DNA from: Aquatica leii
Lineage: Eukaryota > Arthropoda > Insecta > Coleoptera > Lampyridae
Direction: 5' to 3'
DNA length: 64,000 nt
Assembly (NCBI GenBank): GCA_035610365.1
Contig: CM069436.1
Span: 87,545,912 to 87,609,911 of the forward strand
Below are positions 1 to 9,400 of the stretch, piece after piece. The position numbers were made by a program, and so were the translations under genes. The notes under the pieces were generated by a model. The model had not been told where the DNA came from. It worked only from the letters and a program-made list of their open reading frames with translations, and made no database searches. Each line of letters begins with the position of its first letter. Within the stretch, counting starts at the first letter, position 1.

Positions 1-49
1 TTAAAATCTTCAAACTAAACATAACCTCATTTAACTTACCTTTTTCAAA

Positions 50-2074
50 ATGAACCGATATTTACTTAATGTATCTTACATAGGAACTCCTTTTAGGTAC
101 CAATTAAACTTATATTGTAACACATACAAATTTACATTTTAGGGGCGTTCAAAGACAGGTTAGTGCCAAAGATAGTCGACAACCTGACCGTTCGACTGTG
201 CAAGGGCAAGTTGAGATTGGTTTAAAAGCATTACAGTCTCTAAACGAACCTGCTGTGACTTTATCTAGCAGGTTTGTACTGTCTTTAATGCCTTCGTATA
301 TTATATTTTGTTACAGAACAGATGCTGGTGTACATGCTTTGCATACGACAATGCACACAGATTTACACAGGCGAGGTACTAAGCCATATGAACCAGGTGT
401 TATAACTGGCTGTCTCAATCAGTATTTCGCCAAAAATGAATTATCTATTAGGATATTAAAGACTTACTTAGTACCTTCAGATTTTCATTGTAGACATAAT
501 GCCATATCACGTACTTATTTATACCGATTGGTCGTAATGAATACCCATAAAAAATCGTTACATGCACATTTACCTATAGAAGAATTTAATCGTTGTTTAT
601 TTATGAGGTATGTTTTAAGAGAATGAAATAATGGAAAATATCTATTAAATTGTAGTCACACCGATTTCGATGTGGATAAATTAAAAGAAGCAGCAAAAGT
701 ATTTACCGGTTACCACGATTTTAGGACGTTTATGCATAAATCCAGTATTTTACCTGATAAATTAACAAAAAAAATAATTGAGAAGTGTGAAATACATGAA
801 GACGTTCCACACTGGTCCAAAACTTACGGTTGGCCATATTGTGTTAGTTGCAATGAAGCCGATTATAAAGTTTATAATATTATTATAAAAGCAAACGGAT
901 TTTTGTATCGACAGGTAAGAATTTTGCTTTTAAAATAAAAGTTACAAAGATTGATACTTGAGACTTAAGTATTTTATGCAAAAGTTATGAATTTTCGTAA
1001 AAACAAATATGATGAGATATATAACTTTAATACTAAGTATTATGTGGGTTGAGGCAAAATCGAAACTGTATAAAGAGAGAGTTGCTGTAGAGATAGCGAG
1101 AAGGCAAAAATAGGTTTCTAAATCATCTAATGTAAATTGTTCTTACAGTCCTTTTACTTTTTCGCAAAATATAATTAATGAATTGACCAAAAGGTTATTT
1201 TCATGTCGACTTAGTTGTAACGTTTAGATTTTAAACATCTTTTAGTTATGATAAAATATGTTCATGGTGAAATTTAAATTAACCGCCATTGTGAAAATCG
1301 TCGATAATTGGCCCGGCTGGAAATCAGGTGAATTCGTGCAATGTCCATTGTCAGCGTTGCCATATTTCGATTATCCGTTTTAGGTGCATAATACATTTAA
1401 ATTATGAATTTAAAATTTTGAAACCTTAAATTCTGTCTAAACCTGTGATGTATTATGCCACAACGTACTTTTTTAGTTAATCTTTAATTTTACACGGTAT
1501 ATTTTACGTATATTTTTGTTAGTTACAATGTTGCTTAGGGAATATTTGAAAACTGGCAGCGTTGCAAATCTCTCTTCGCTTAATCGCTGTCTTACGAAAA
1601 ACTCGTGGAAATTTACAAACGTTTATTTGTACTTCATAGATGTTTTAGTGTTTTTCTACAAGAAAACGTAATTATATTTTATATATTTTTTTACTGTTTG
1701 TTTATTAAATGTACGATTTTGGTATTTAATTTGCACGCGTTTCTTAACCTAAGCTACCGGTTGGACTTGGAGGGAAACAAACCAAAATGGCCCCATTACC
1801 TTCCGTGCAGTAAATTATTTACTGATAAAAGGTACTTGAAGTAGTAAGGTAATTGAATTTCTTATTTGTATAGGTACGTCGCACAGTGGGATCGTTGATA
1901 GCGGTTGCAAAAGGTATAGTGACTCCTAGGGATATAAAATTTATGCTCGAAATTCCGTCTCGTCATTCGTGGGATCCTAGAATTAAAACTGTACCCGGTT
2001 ACGCCTTATATCTCTGCGAAGTAGCTTATTCCCGGGACGACCTGGAGACATTTAAAGAGCAGCTCGAGGCCTAA
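50..2074 (+). CDS. PUSL1: tRNA pseudouridine synthase-like 1 (TruA family), five exons
   Basis: Exons read as 50-96, 143-271, 317-607, 656-914 and 1874-2074, all with GT-AG introns, joining in frame to 308 aa, the usual length of PUSL1. The family isomerises uridine to pseudouridine in tRNA. The N-terminus has the TruA-type strand [18 protein letters not shown]. Exon 3 opens with RTDAGVHAL, carrying the catalytic Asp (about residue 61); later come RTYLYR and HDFRTF. The exon 4/5 junction rebuilds the C-terminal [12 protein letters not shown], and [10 protein letters not shown] follows near the end. The ATG at 50 gives the expected N-terminus. Introns 1-3 are 46, 45 and 48 bp, but intron 4 is 959 bp. 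Intron 2 is a multiple of three without a stop, so its retention would stay in frame. The SR-protein gene starts 17 nt after the stop. Family assignment is firm; mitochondrial or cytosolic location cannot be told from sequence. Confidence 0.93.
915..1873 (+). other. Long PUSL1 intron 4, possible host of the downstream SR-gene promoter
   Basis: This 959-bp intron is about twenty times longer than the three others of the gene. It contains no convincing coding sequence; a 79-codon frame at 1605-1844 has no recognisable content. Because the SR-protein gene has a splice acceptor directly before its ATG and no room for a promoter after the PUSL1 stop, its untranslated first exon and promoter may lie here. 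That is inference from layout; I could not fix a transcription start or donor site. Confidence 0.3.
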
Positions 2075-2077
2075 ATA

Positions 2078-2090
2078 ATCTTATTTACAG
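2078..2090 (+). promoter_or_regulatory. Splice acceptor between PUSL1 stop and SR-protein ATG
   Basis: The 17 nt between the PUSL1 TAA (2072-2074) and the next ATG (2092) end in TCTTATTTACAG followed by TATG. This is a good pyrimidine-rich 3' splice site. It suggests that the SR gene has a 5'-UTR intron whose upstream exon overlaps the PUSL1 transcription unit. Confidence 0.5.
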
Positions 2091-2091
2091 T

Positions 2092-2976
2092 ATGGTAGGT
2101 TCACGAGTATACGTAGGAGGGTTGCCTTATGGGACTACGGAGCGAGACCTGGAACGCTTTTTTAGAGGTTTCGGTCGCATGCGCGACGTTCTTATTAAAA
2201 ACGGATACGGTTTTGTTGAATTTGATGATTATCGTGATGCCGACGATGCTGTTTACGAATTAAATGGTAAAAAACTTTTAGGGGAGCGTGTGACTGTGGA
2301 GCGAGCACGTGGTACACCCAGAGGTCGGGATCAGTGGTCCAGCCGCAGTGATCACCGCTCCCACGAACGATATGGCCCTCCGACACGGACTAACTACCGA
2401 GTTGTTGTCGAAAACTTGTCGTCTCGCATCAGTTGGCAAGATTTGAAAGATTACATGCGACAAGCTGGAGAAGTGACCTACGCAGATGCTCATAAACAAC
2501 ACCGCAACGAAGGCGTAGTCGAATTTGCAAATTACACTGATATGAAAAATGCCATCGAAAAATTAGACGACACCGAATTAAATGGTCGACGTATTCGTTT
2601 AGTCGAAGATAAAACCACTCGACGTAAACGTTCATCTTCGGGTAGCAGAAGCCGTTCTAGAAGCCGCTCGAAAAGATCCAATTCCAGAAGTCATTCTAAG
2701 TCACGCTCTAAAAGCAGATCGAAGTCTCACTCACCTAATCATCGCGACTCCAAATCTCGATCTCGTTCAAACTCGCGAAAGAAATCTGTAGATCGATCAC
2801 GATCTAATTCTAGAAAGAAGTCGGTGGGAGCTTCCAAATCGCGTTCGCGTTCACCAGATCATTCCAAAAGATCTCGATCTAGAGAAGTGTCGAAAGATCG
2901 TTCCCGTTCCAGATCACGTTCTGTGAGTAAAGATAGAAGCAAATCCAGAAGTCGATCCCGTTCGGTGGATAACTAG
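2092..2976 (+). CDS. B52: Serine/arginine-rich splicing factor, B52/SRp55 (SRSF4/5/6) type, single coding exon
   Basis: 294-aa SR protein. RRM1 has RNP2 (VYVGGL, residues 6-11) and RNP1 (around NGYGFVEF, 37-44). The second, atypical RRM (about 102-171) has the SR-family signature SWQDLKD (114-120). Residues 180-294 are an Arg-Ser domain for phospho-regulated protein contacts. Such proteins bind exonic enhancers in the nucleus and promote spliceosome assembly. The start [14 protein letters not shown] matches the usual N-terminus of the group. The whole CDS is uninterrupted, with none of the coding introns usual for this family, which suggests intron loss or a retrocopy. An intact reading frame and its own poly(A) signal argue that it functions. 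The acceptor before the ATG argues against a simple recent retroinsertion. Which SRSF4/5/6 paralog it represents is not resolved. Confidence 0.93.
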   Translation: MVGSRVYVGGLPYGTTERDLERFFRGFGRMRDVLIKNGYGFVEFDDYRDADDAVYELNGKKLLGERVTVERARGTPRGRDQWSSRSDHRSHERYGPPTRTNYRVVVENLSSRISWQDLKDYMRQAGEVTYADAHKQHRNEGVVEFANYTDMKNAIEKLDDTELNGRRIRLVEDKTTRRKRSSSGSRSRSRSRSKRSNSRSHSKSRSKSRSKSHSPNHRDSKSRSRSNSRKKSVDRSRSNSRKKSVGASKSRSRSPDHSKRSRSREVSKDRSRSRSRSVSKDRSKSRSRSRSVDN

Positions 2977-3080
2977 GTGATGAACTTTTTTTATTAATTG
3001 AGTTACGAGTTTACATTTCCTTTTAATTCTTTTGTAACCAAAAATTTTGACAAGTTTATCGTGTATCTTAATTTATAATT

Positions 3081-3086
3081 AATAAA
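3081..3086 (+). terminator. Poly(A) signal of the SR-protein gene
   Basis: AATAAA lies 105 nt after the stop codon in an AT-rich 3' UTR, about 48 nt before the next ATG. Confidence 0.6.
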
Positions 3087-3133
3087 GTTGCAATAATTTA
3101 CCAATAGAAATCTGTAATTAATTAATTATTGCT

Positions 3134-3718
3134 ATGAGCTTTCTTAAACAATTACAAGAAAGTAAAAATTGTTTAAAAAATGTTACTACAACTGTGAAGC
3201 ATCCAGATGGTCGACAATTTATGGAAAATCGGCATTGCAATGTAGAAATCGAAAGAACTTTGGGTTTCGTCGTCGATACAAAACCCGATAATATACCAGC
3301 TAAAATAATCGAAAATATTTACTTAGGCTCACAAGATTGTTGCGATTCAGAAGTACTACATAAATTTAACATCGAATTTGTTCTTAGCCTCGGTATTGAA
3401 CCATCGTCATTACCTTCAAACGTTGTTCATAAATTTGTTAAATGCTTAGATATTCCCGAGACTAATATAATCGAAATTTTAAACAACGAATGCTTGAATT
3501 TTATTACAGACGCTACGTCTTGTTTTAAAAACATTTTGATTCATTGCAATGCCGGTGTTTCTAGATCATCTTCGATTGTTATAGGTTTTTTAATGTTAAC
3601 TAATAAATTATCATACACAGAGGCCTTTAGCATTGTAAAATCGAAAAGACATTGTATTAGACCTAATTCTGGTTTTGAAAAACAATTAAGAAATTTAGAA
3701 TTGGTCACACTTTTGTAG
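3134..3718 (+). CDS. DUSP19: Dual-specificity phosphatase, DUSP19-like, single exon
   Basis: 194 aa, compared with roughly 200-220 aa for DUSP19. The catalytic P-loop HCNAGVSRS carries Cys138 and Arg144. The general acid is Asp106 in CLDIPETNI. The stretches IYLGSQD, SIVIGFLM and PNSGFEKQL are also typical of DUSP19. The family removes phosphate from Ser/Thr and Tyr and has been linked to JNK-pathway signalling. No signal peptide or membrane segment is visible, so it is probably cytosolic. The CDS is intronless. It starts 157 nt after the SR gene stop, on the same strand, and converges with the minus-strand exon that ends at 3852. I read it as an active enzyme because every catalytic residue is present. 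Confidence 0.9.
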   Translation: MSFLKQLQESKNCLKNVTTTVKHPDGRQFMENRHCNVEIERTLGFVVDTKPDNIPAKIIENIYLGSQDCCDSEVLHKFNIEFVLSLGIEPSSLPSNVVHKFVKCLDIPETNIIEILNNECLNFITDATSCFKNILIHCNAGVSRSSSIVIGFLMLTNKLSYTEAFSIVKSKRHCIRPNSGFEKQLRNLELVTLL

Positions 3719-3790
3719 TTAATTTTTTTAAGTTAAAAATTAACGTATTTGTAATTGTTAACATAGTTCAATTGAATTGTAATAGTCCAG

Positions 3791-3796
3791 AATAAA
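3791..3796 (+). terminator. Poly(A) signal of the DUSP19-like gene
   Basis: AATAAA 72 nt after the stop; a second AATAAA sits at 3811-3816. Both lie within about 40 nt of the opposing minus-strand poly(A) signal. Confidence 0.6.
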
Positions 3797-3823
3797 GATT
3801 TTTGTAGGGCAATAAATTTTATA

Positions 3824-3829
3824 TTTATT
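3824..3829 (-). terminator. Minus-strand poly(A) signal of the unidentified exon
   Basis: On the minus strand AATAAA occurs 23 nt after the stop codon of the frame ending at 3852. Transcripts from both strands would therefore overlap by tens of bases at their 3' ends. Confidence 0.4.
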
Positions 3830-3851
3830 TCTTTGTTTCATTCATTAGTTT

Positions 3852-4097
3852 TTAGTCATTTTGATAAAATACACAATCGACCTTATGAGGAATATAAAAA
3901 GTCATGAATTTGCTGCAATTTTGTGGCAAAAGCCATTGCTGGGTCTTTAAATTGCGTAACGCTATAAAACAAGCTTTGAGGTTTTGCAAAAAAACTACGT
4001 CTTCACACAATTCTGGAATTCCCTTTTGCGTGGTAACAAAAGAAGCGTATCTCGCATCCAGACACAGCAAAGAGGTAGAAACGTCAAAGGTTTCAGT
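3852..4097 (-). CDS. Candidate C-terminal coding exon of an unidentified gene
   Basis: On the minus strand an open frame of 81 codons plus stop follows a plausible acceptor (CCTTCCGTAG at 4107-4098) and precedes an AATAAA. The peptide is of mixed, protein-like composition with several cysteines and aromatics (segments include RYASFVTTQKGIPELCEDVV and KTQQWLLPQNCSKF), ending CVFYQND. I do not recognise the family. No convincing upstream exons are visible; 4.2-12 kb upstream on this strand is filled with decayed transposons, so the rest may lie beyond them, be lost, or not exist. It could be a real terminal exon with a long intron, a gene relic, or a chance frame. Confidence 0.35.
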   Translation of the reverse strand, partial: TETFDVSTSLLCLDARYASFVTTQKGIPELCEDVVFLQNLKACFIALRNLKTQQWLLPQNCSKFMTFYIPHKVDCVFYQND

Positions 4098-4204
4098 CTA
4101 CGGAAGGGTATCGATTTCCCAATGCCTCATCAGAAGCTATACCAAATAGTATAGTGACAACTACGTGTCCTTACCCGTAGAGATCGATTCGGTTTCTACA
4201 GTCT

Positions 4205-4545
4205 CTGCGTGACTTACGCTACTTGAGGAACCCCGGAAGTTATCTTTCGTCCGGTTATTCTGTTGGTGGAGACGTAATGGCTGGTAGGCGTATCCGAATC
4301 GTGTGAAAACTCGAACTTAGGAGTACGTTTATTGAAGTTGAAGAAACCTGTGGTACTTAACCGAACGGTAGATGTTCCACTTGACACAGATCTAGGCATT
4401 CTTGGCCAAGCGCGTTGATGCAAGGTAGAACAAAAGAACAACTTTGATATTATATTGTTAACACATTTTAAAACTTTTAGTTGGAGAACTTCGTGGGTGA
4501 ACGTGACCTCTTTGTTCTCAACGAACCTCACCTTCTCTAACCACT
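4205..4545 (+). mobile_element. R1-clade LINE endonuclease fragment (copy 1, left part)
   Basis: Plus-strand translation in shifting frames resembles the endonuclease of the larger copy at 7.3 kb. LLRNPGSYLSSGYSVGG parallels its EPYVYRSGSGYRLAG, and 4480-4530 (about VENFVGERDLFVLNEP) parallels VENLVGEGDLFVVNEP. The copy is broken by stops and frameshifts and is interrupted at about 4546. Confidence 0.6.
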
Positions 4546-5094
4546 TAGGCTCGACTCTAATACCGCGGCCACACACTCGACAAGTAGCAAGGGAAGTGGA
4601 CAGAGACGTAGTGTGGCTGCGTTACTCGTCCTGTCCGGCGATCCATTTTTTGTCGTTTTTTTTAGCGCGAGTCATAGGAGCGGCAATACGAGCGCGTGTG
4701 ACCGGCCAAACACTCGCGTTGAAGTTGGGTTGAACGCAGTTTGCGCAGTGAGCTCGTGTCGTTGACGTGCTTACAAAGTAAATAATTTAAGATGACGTTC
4801 CCATGAATGGATGTCACCCACCATCGCCTTTGACGACGACGTCGTTTAAATAAACTATTTTGTTTTAAAACATTTGAATAATTGGCTATGCTGTAAAAGC
4901 ATAATGCTGTCCCTGCCACAACGTTGTCATCCATTCCAAGGCGAATACTGTAATGCAGGACAACGCGAGTAGAAGAGTGTGTGGCTGCTAGGGCAGTATT
5001 TGCGGCAACGTGAAGGGCAACACGAGAGGCAGTGCGAGGAGCATAGTCTGGCCGCGGAGTAACGTCGACGTCACTTTGGCGTCCCCTTCTGTTC
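4546..5094. mobile_element. Insertion with inverted-repeat pieces inside R1 copy 1
   Basis: This block separates two halves of one R1 endonuclease copy. It is locally GC-richer and carries related inverted segments near its ends (around 4612-4640 GTGTGGCTGC...TCGTCCTG, and around 4956-4990 CAGGAC...GTGTGTGGCTGC). No coding capacity is recognised. A non-autonomous DNA transposon is the likeliest reading, but the termini and a target duplication were not resolved. Confidence 0.3.
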
Positions 5095-5190
5095 CCAGAA
5101 AAATTCAAAACTGGCGTGTTCCAAAAGTTATTGAAGGTGACCACCGATTGATACGGTTTGAGTTAACCGTCGAAGCCTAGAATGAAAAAT
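5095..5190 (+). mobile_element. R1-clade endonuclease fragment (copy 1, right part)
   Basis: Reads about KIQNWRVPKVIEGDHRLIRF, parallel to KISNWKVISVVIKKDHRLIRF of the copy at 7.8 kb. It continues directly the part ending near 4545, so the two were one element before the insertion. Confidence 0.65.
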
Positions 5191-5339
5191 TGTATTACGA
5201 ATGCAACCCGTGGAAACCTGAATTCTACTTTAAAGTTGTTTCTGTTGCTGACTTTTATTTCCCGTCGCCTTGCTCTAAGTTTAGGACCGCTTGAAGTCCT
5301 GGACACTTGTCTTCACTACAGTTACCCGAGCAACACCAT

Positions 5340-5500
5340 CTAACAGGAGACTAAACTAAAACTAACTAAACTAAACCACAGCGTCTCTTGGCTTATCTAA
5401 TTTCAGATACCGCTATCCGTCCGGAATAAGCGTTACAAATGGCGCCCGAGCAGGGACTTTCATTTTTGACTGGGGGAAACTTACCGTTTGATGAGTTACG
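5340..5500 (+). mobile_element. LTR-retrotransposon end with primer binding site
   Basis: A probable LTR 3' end (...GCGTTACA, ending 5437) is followed after two bases by an 18-nt primer-binding-site-like sequence. The 40 bases before it (GGCTTATCTAATTTCAGATA and flanks) resemble 12,215-12,260, so a second partial LTR may lie there. No gag or pol is recognised between them. The element is a fragment. Confidence 0.4.
5440..5457 (+). promoter_or_regulatory. tRNA-Lys-type primer binding site
   Basis: TGGCGCCCGAGCAGGGAC is complementary to the 3' end of a lysine tRNA with CCA-side GGCGCCA; it differs at one base from the common Lys3-type site. It sits just after a sequence ending in ACA, as expected downstream of a 5' LTR. 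Confidence 0.5.
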
Positions 5501-5689
5501 AGAATTATCCAACTTACCTAAAAGTAAACCGCGGAAGTCAGGCGAAAACGAAGTGTTTCTGACGACTAAAGAAGCATCTAGGAAACCGTTTCGATTATTT
5601 CCGAGGATATTAGAATACTACCGAAAACTTTACCACCTCTTAACACCCCCGAGTGACCTCTTGTCTTAATCATTGCAACCTTAAGAATA

Positions 5690-6110
5690 ACTTTCCACGT
5701 ACTCCCTCAAATATGTCAAGTTCCCGTAGTCCGCTAGAACAGGATCCGCAAGTGCAGCTTTAATGGAGATTTTCTTAGGGATCAGTTTTAGGCGAGAGGA
5801 CTCGACTGTTAACTAAAACTGTATCAGTCGGTGTTCACTTTCAATAAATTTTGGGATAACACGCCAGTTTTGGATTTTTTTGCTACAAAAAGGGACGCCA
5901 AAGGGTTTCGTCGACAACACAGAGATCACGTTCATCCACGAGTTTTTCTACGCATCGTCCCTTCTCGTTGGTCATCGGGGAGTGCCGAACCCGCAATTTC
6001 GAATTGATGTCACCTGCAATTATAATAGAAACGGCTCTTAGTTCATCAAGAATTTTATCGAGGTTTCACTCGACGGCCAATAAACACTGATTGTAAAGGA
6101 TGTGTTGGAC
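5690..6110 (-). mobile_element. R1-clade LINE endonuclease fragment (copy 2, inverted)
   Basis: On the minus strand this reads about ILDELRAVSIIIAGDINSK, then CVEKLVDERDLCVVDE, then NWRVIPKFIESEHRLIQF, the same order as the plus-strand endonuclease copies at 7.3-7.9 and 4.2-5.2 kb. It carries stops and is inverted relative to both. The inverted match to 5095-5150 is visible at DNA level (ACACGCCAGTTTT core). Confidence 0.65.
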
Positions 6111-6439
6111 GTGTTTACAACCGTAATAGATACTGCAGTGCAGTTATTCGTTAAATCACTGAGTGTAACTACTTTGACGACTCTGGTTTCTCTTCAGATT
6201 GCGAATAAATCTATCATCTTTATCTAAAGCTTAAGTAACTGATTTTCTAAATTGTGAGCAACTGCGATTTCTGGTATTAAGACCAGGCGATTTTAAAAAA
6301 ATGTGTTAATTATTATATATACTTTGATTTTCTAAAGTGTAAATTCCTCTACACGGAAAGCTTTAGAATCCTACCTCCACGTATGGTTACAGGTGGGCAA
6401 CAAAGCTTAGGTTATAAGTCCTATACGGCAATAATATCC

Positions 6440-9400
6440 TGTTGCACGGCCAAAGGGTTACGTCGACACTAGTTATTTGCCGCAATCCTAAGAAGTCTCG
6501 CTGTCGTGCGCACCTTCTTCCGACCCGTCATCCTCCGCCATGGAGGTTAAATCTGCCAGTGTCAAGCGTCGTCGCAAAGCCAAATGCGATGACTCCCAAC
6601 TATCCACACTTGAAGAATCCTTGGAAGCAGAGGTCTTAACTATGTCTAAGCTGATTTCTATCTCCAAATAATCCGTTGCCAGACGAACTGAATTAATGGA
6701 TGTACTGTCTCGCATCCAAGCTATCTTCCGTAGATCCACTCTTGTCAAAAGAATGTCGTAGCAACATTCAGATATTTCTGACGCTCTTAGGGGCGTACAA
6801 ACTGCTCTGAAGACGGTGACTGACAAGTTGTCATCACCAGCCATCTAACAAGTCACAACTGGTCCTATTTCTTACGCTTAAGTAGCTCGGTCTAGCAGAG
6901 TAGCAGACAGAGTAAAGCTGCCTTCTGGCAAATCCGTCGCGCCAGTTCTAAGATCCACAGTTGTGATAGTTCCCAAGCCCGAAACTAACATGACGACATC
7001 TGATGGGACTAAAACAATGCTCATGACAGTCCTTAATCTTACCACGCTCGGTCTAAGATTAGACCGAAAGACGAAAATGGGACGAAACTCTGTTCGCTTG
7101 GAATCCGAAAAGACCGACCTCTCCAAGATCTCAGCGGATATCCTCGACAAAGCCGGCCTTGTCATCAGACTACAAGGCAAAATCCTTCCTAGGATTTCTA
7201 TCACGGATGTTCCTAGCAACCTCTCCTCCGAGCAACTTTGGAAGTCATGGGCTTGCCTCCGACAACGACATTGACATTTTACTGAATTAAGAGCCCTATG
7301 TGTATCGTTCTGGTTCAGGGTATAGACTCGCTGGGGCGGCTTTGTCCTACAACAGGATCACCGCATCCACTTCTATGCATTATTTCTCGGCTATTGTTTT
7401 CAATAGCGCGAAGCCCGTCGGAGTAGTTACCTTCAGTCATCTAAATAATGACTGCATTGCCGTATCCATGATTACAGTTGGAAACCCCTCCTTGGGTGTC
7501 GTTGGCGTATGTTGGCCACTAAACCAGGATGTTCGCATTCATCTAAACAGAGTTTTGGACGAACTAAGAGGCATCCCAATTATTATAGCAGGTGACTTTA
7601 ATTCTAAATCGCCGCTTTGGCACTCCACTTCCTGACGAACAAGGCAGAAGCGTAGAGAACCTCGTAGGCGAAGGTGACCTATTTGTTGTAAATGAGCCCA
7701 ACCAACCTTTCACACTTGCTAGTCACCAAGGTTCTTCAAACATTGATGTCACTCTAGCATTGCAAGTTTTAGCAAGGAAAATTTCTAACTGGAAAGTTAT
7801 CTCTGTTGTGATTAAAAAGGACCACCGACTTATACGTTTTGATTTAACCGCCGAAAACCTTTGACCGGTTCCGATCCCTAAGCGTATCCTAAATGTAAAA
7901 CACATAGATCTTCTCAAGCTGAACAAAAAGGTCAGCGCCCTGCGCCCTACTTATCTTCCACGTGGAGCTACGTGCCATGATTCTAATTCTATAGACGTTT
8001 AGTTGTTGCTGGTAATGGTAATTAATGAACTCTTCCTCTATATACATTTTATTTACAGTACAACGATTTGAACTAAGCCAGGCGAAGCGAAGGTAAAAGA
8101 TGTCTTTTCCGCCAGCGCACCGCTTCTTATATAATTACCCCTACTTAATGCGGAGCATATTTTTGCTGCCTTATTTGTAAGGCGGGAACATTCAAACGAA
8201 TGTATCCCTACAGACGTCTCCATTGATAAGCTGACCAGGCTGATCCTTGAGTCTAGCCGAAATATCTTGAACCAAGTTGACTCGAATTCTAGAGCTGGTG
8301 TACCGTAGTGGAATCCAAAGCTAAATAGGTTAAAGCGAGTCGTACGTTGCTTAAGAAAGCAAACACAAAAAGCCTCAGCAGAGCAAAAAGCTCAATGGCT
8401 AAATTCGTATAAGGCCGCGCTTCACCGGTACAAACTGGCAGTGACGAATGCAAAATTTAGCTCATAATAAAGGTTTGTTGAGAAAAGTTAGGCAACGAAT
8501 CCGTGGAGATTAGTTTATAGAATTTCATCACAAAAGTTTCCGGCTATCCAACGTTCGTGATGGCGACAGATACACTCTCACAGAGCAAGACACCATTAAG
8601 TCAATTGTTTGTTTTTTTTCCCAGACGACGATCCGAAGAAAGACGTTCCTTACCAAGACCAAATTAGATCCCAATCTTTTGCAAATATTGAATCCCGACC
8701 AAACTGGGTGGTTACAAAAGAGGACATAGCGTCGGTGGCTAGCAGAATTCCCAAGAATAAAGTTCCCGGACTCGACAAAGTACACTCTGTAACGTTCTAA
8801 GAACAGTCATACAAGATTCTCTCTCTTCTATTTAATTCTTGTGTTCAATGCGGGTATTTTCCAAACAGTTGGAAAACTGGTAGGCTCATCACGATTTTCA
8901 AGCCTGATAAAAGGCATCTCGCCAGCCCTAATTCGTACCCTCCGATAACGCTACTTTCAGAACTAGATAAACTTTTCGGACGTGTATTGTTAAAGAAATT
9001 ACATGACAGTACAGAACGACTATTCCATCCTAGTCAGTACGGCTTTGTTCCTGGCAAATCGACGACAGACACCATTTATAAATTAATGACACAAGTACAG
9101 ACGAACGTCTCCAAGTATAGACTCTGTATTTTTATAGACATTTTTAGAGGGTTTAATAATATATGGTGGCCATCAATAATTGAAGCTCTCGTCGTCAAGG
9201 GAGGACTTGCAGACGCAGTGCGCGTCATTCGTAGTTATTTATCGAGTCGCTCGATCACTTATTCCACGAACGTTTCTGGCTGTTCTTATACAAAACGACT
9301 GACAGAAGGTGGTCCCCAAAGCTCGGTTTTCGGGTTGACCTTGCGGAACGTTGTTGTTGATTCCTGACTTGAACGAGACTTACCTGATAACTACGCTGAT

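Noticed and set aside
1605..1844. 79-codon plus-strand frame in PUSL1 intron 4
   Set aside because: Phe/Leu-rich translation of AT-rich intron DNA with no domain; at most it overlaps a 5' UTR.
4214..4576. 120-codon minus-strand frame
   Set aside because: Antisense to the R1 endonuclease fragment, whose plus-strand reading is recognisable.
4662..5144. 160-codon minus-strand frame
   Set aside because: Crosses the border between an insertion and an R1 fragment; no protein features, and the plus strand explains its end.
5439..5669. 76-codon frame starting MAPEQGLSFLTGGN
   Set aside because: The ATG overlaps a primer-binding-site-like sequence after an LTR-type end; I read the start as noncoding leader, with no gag motif after it.
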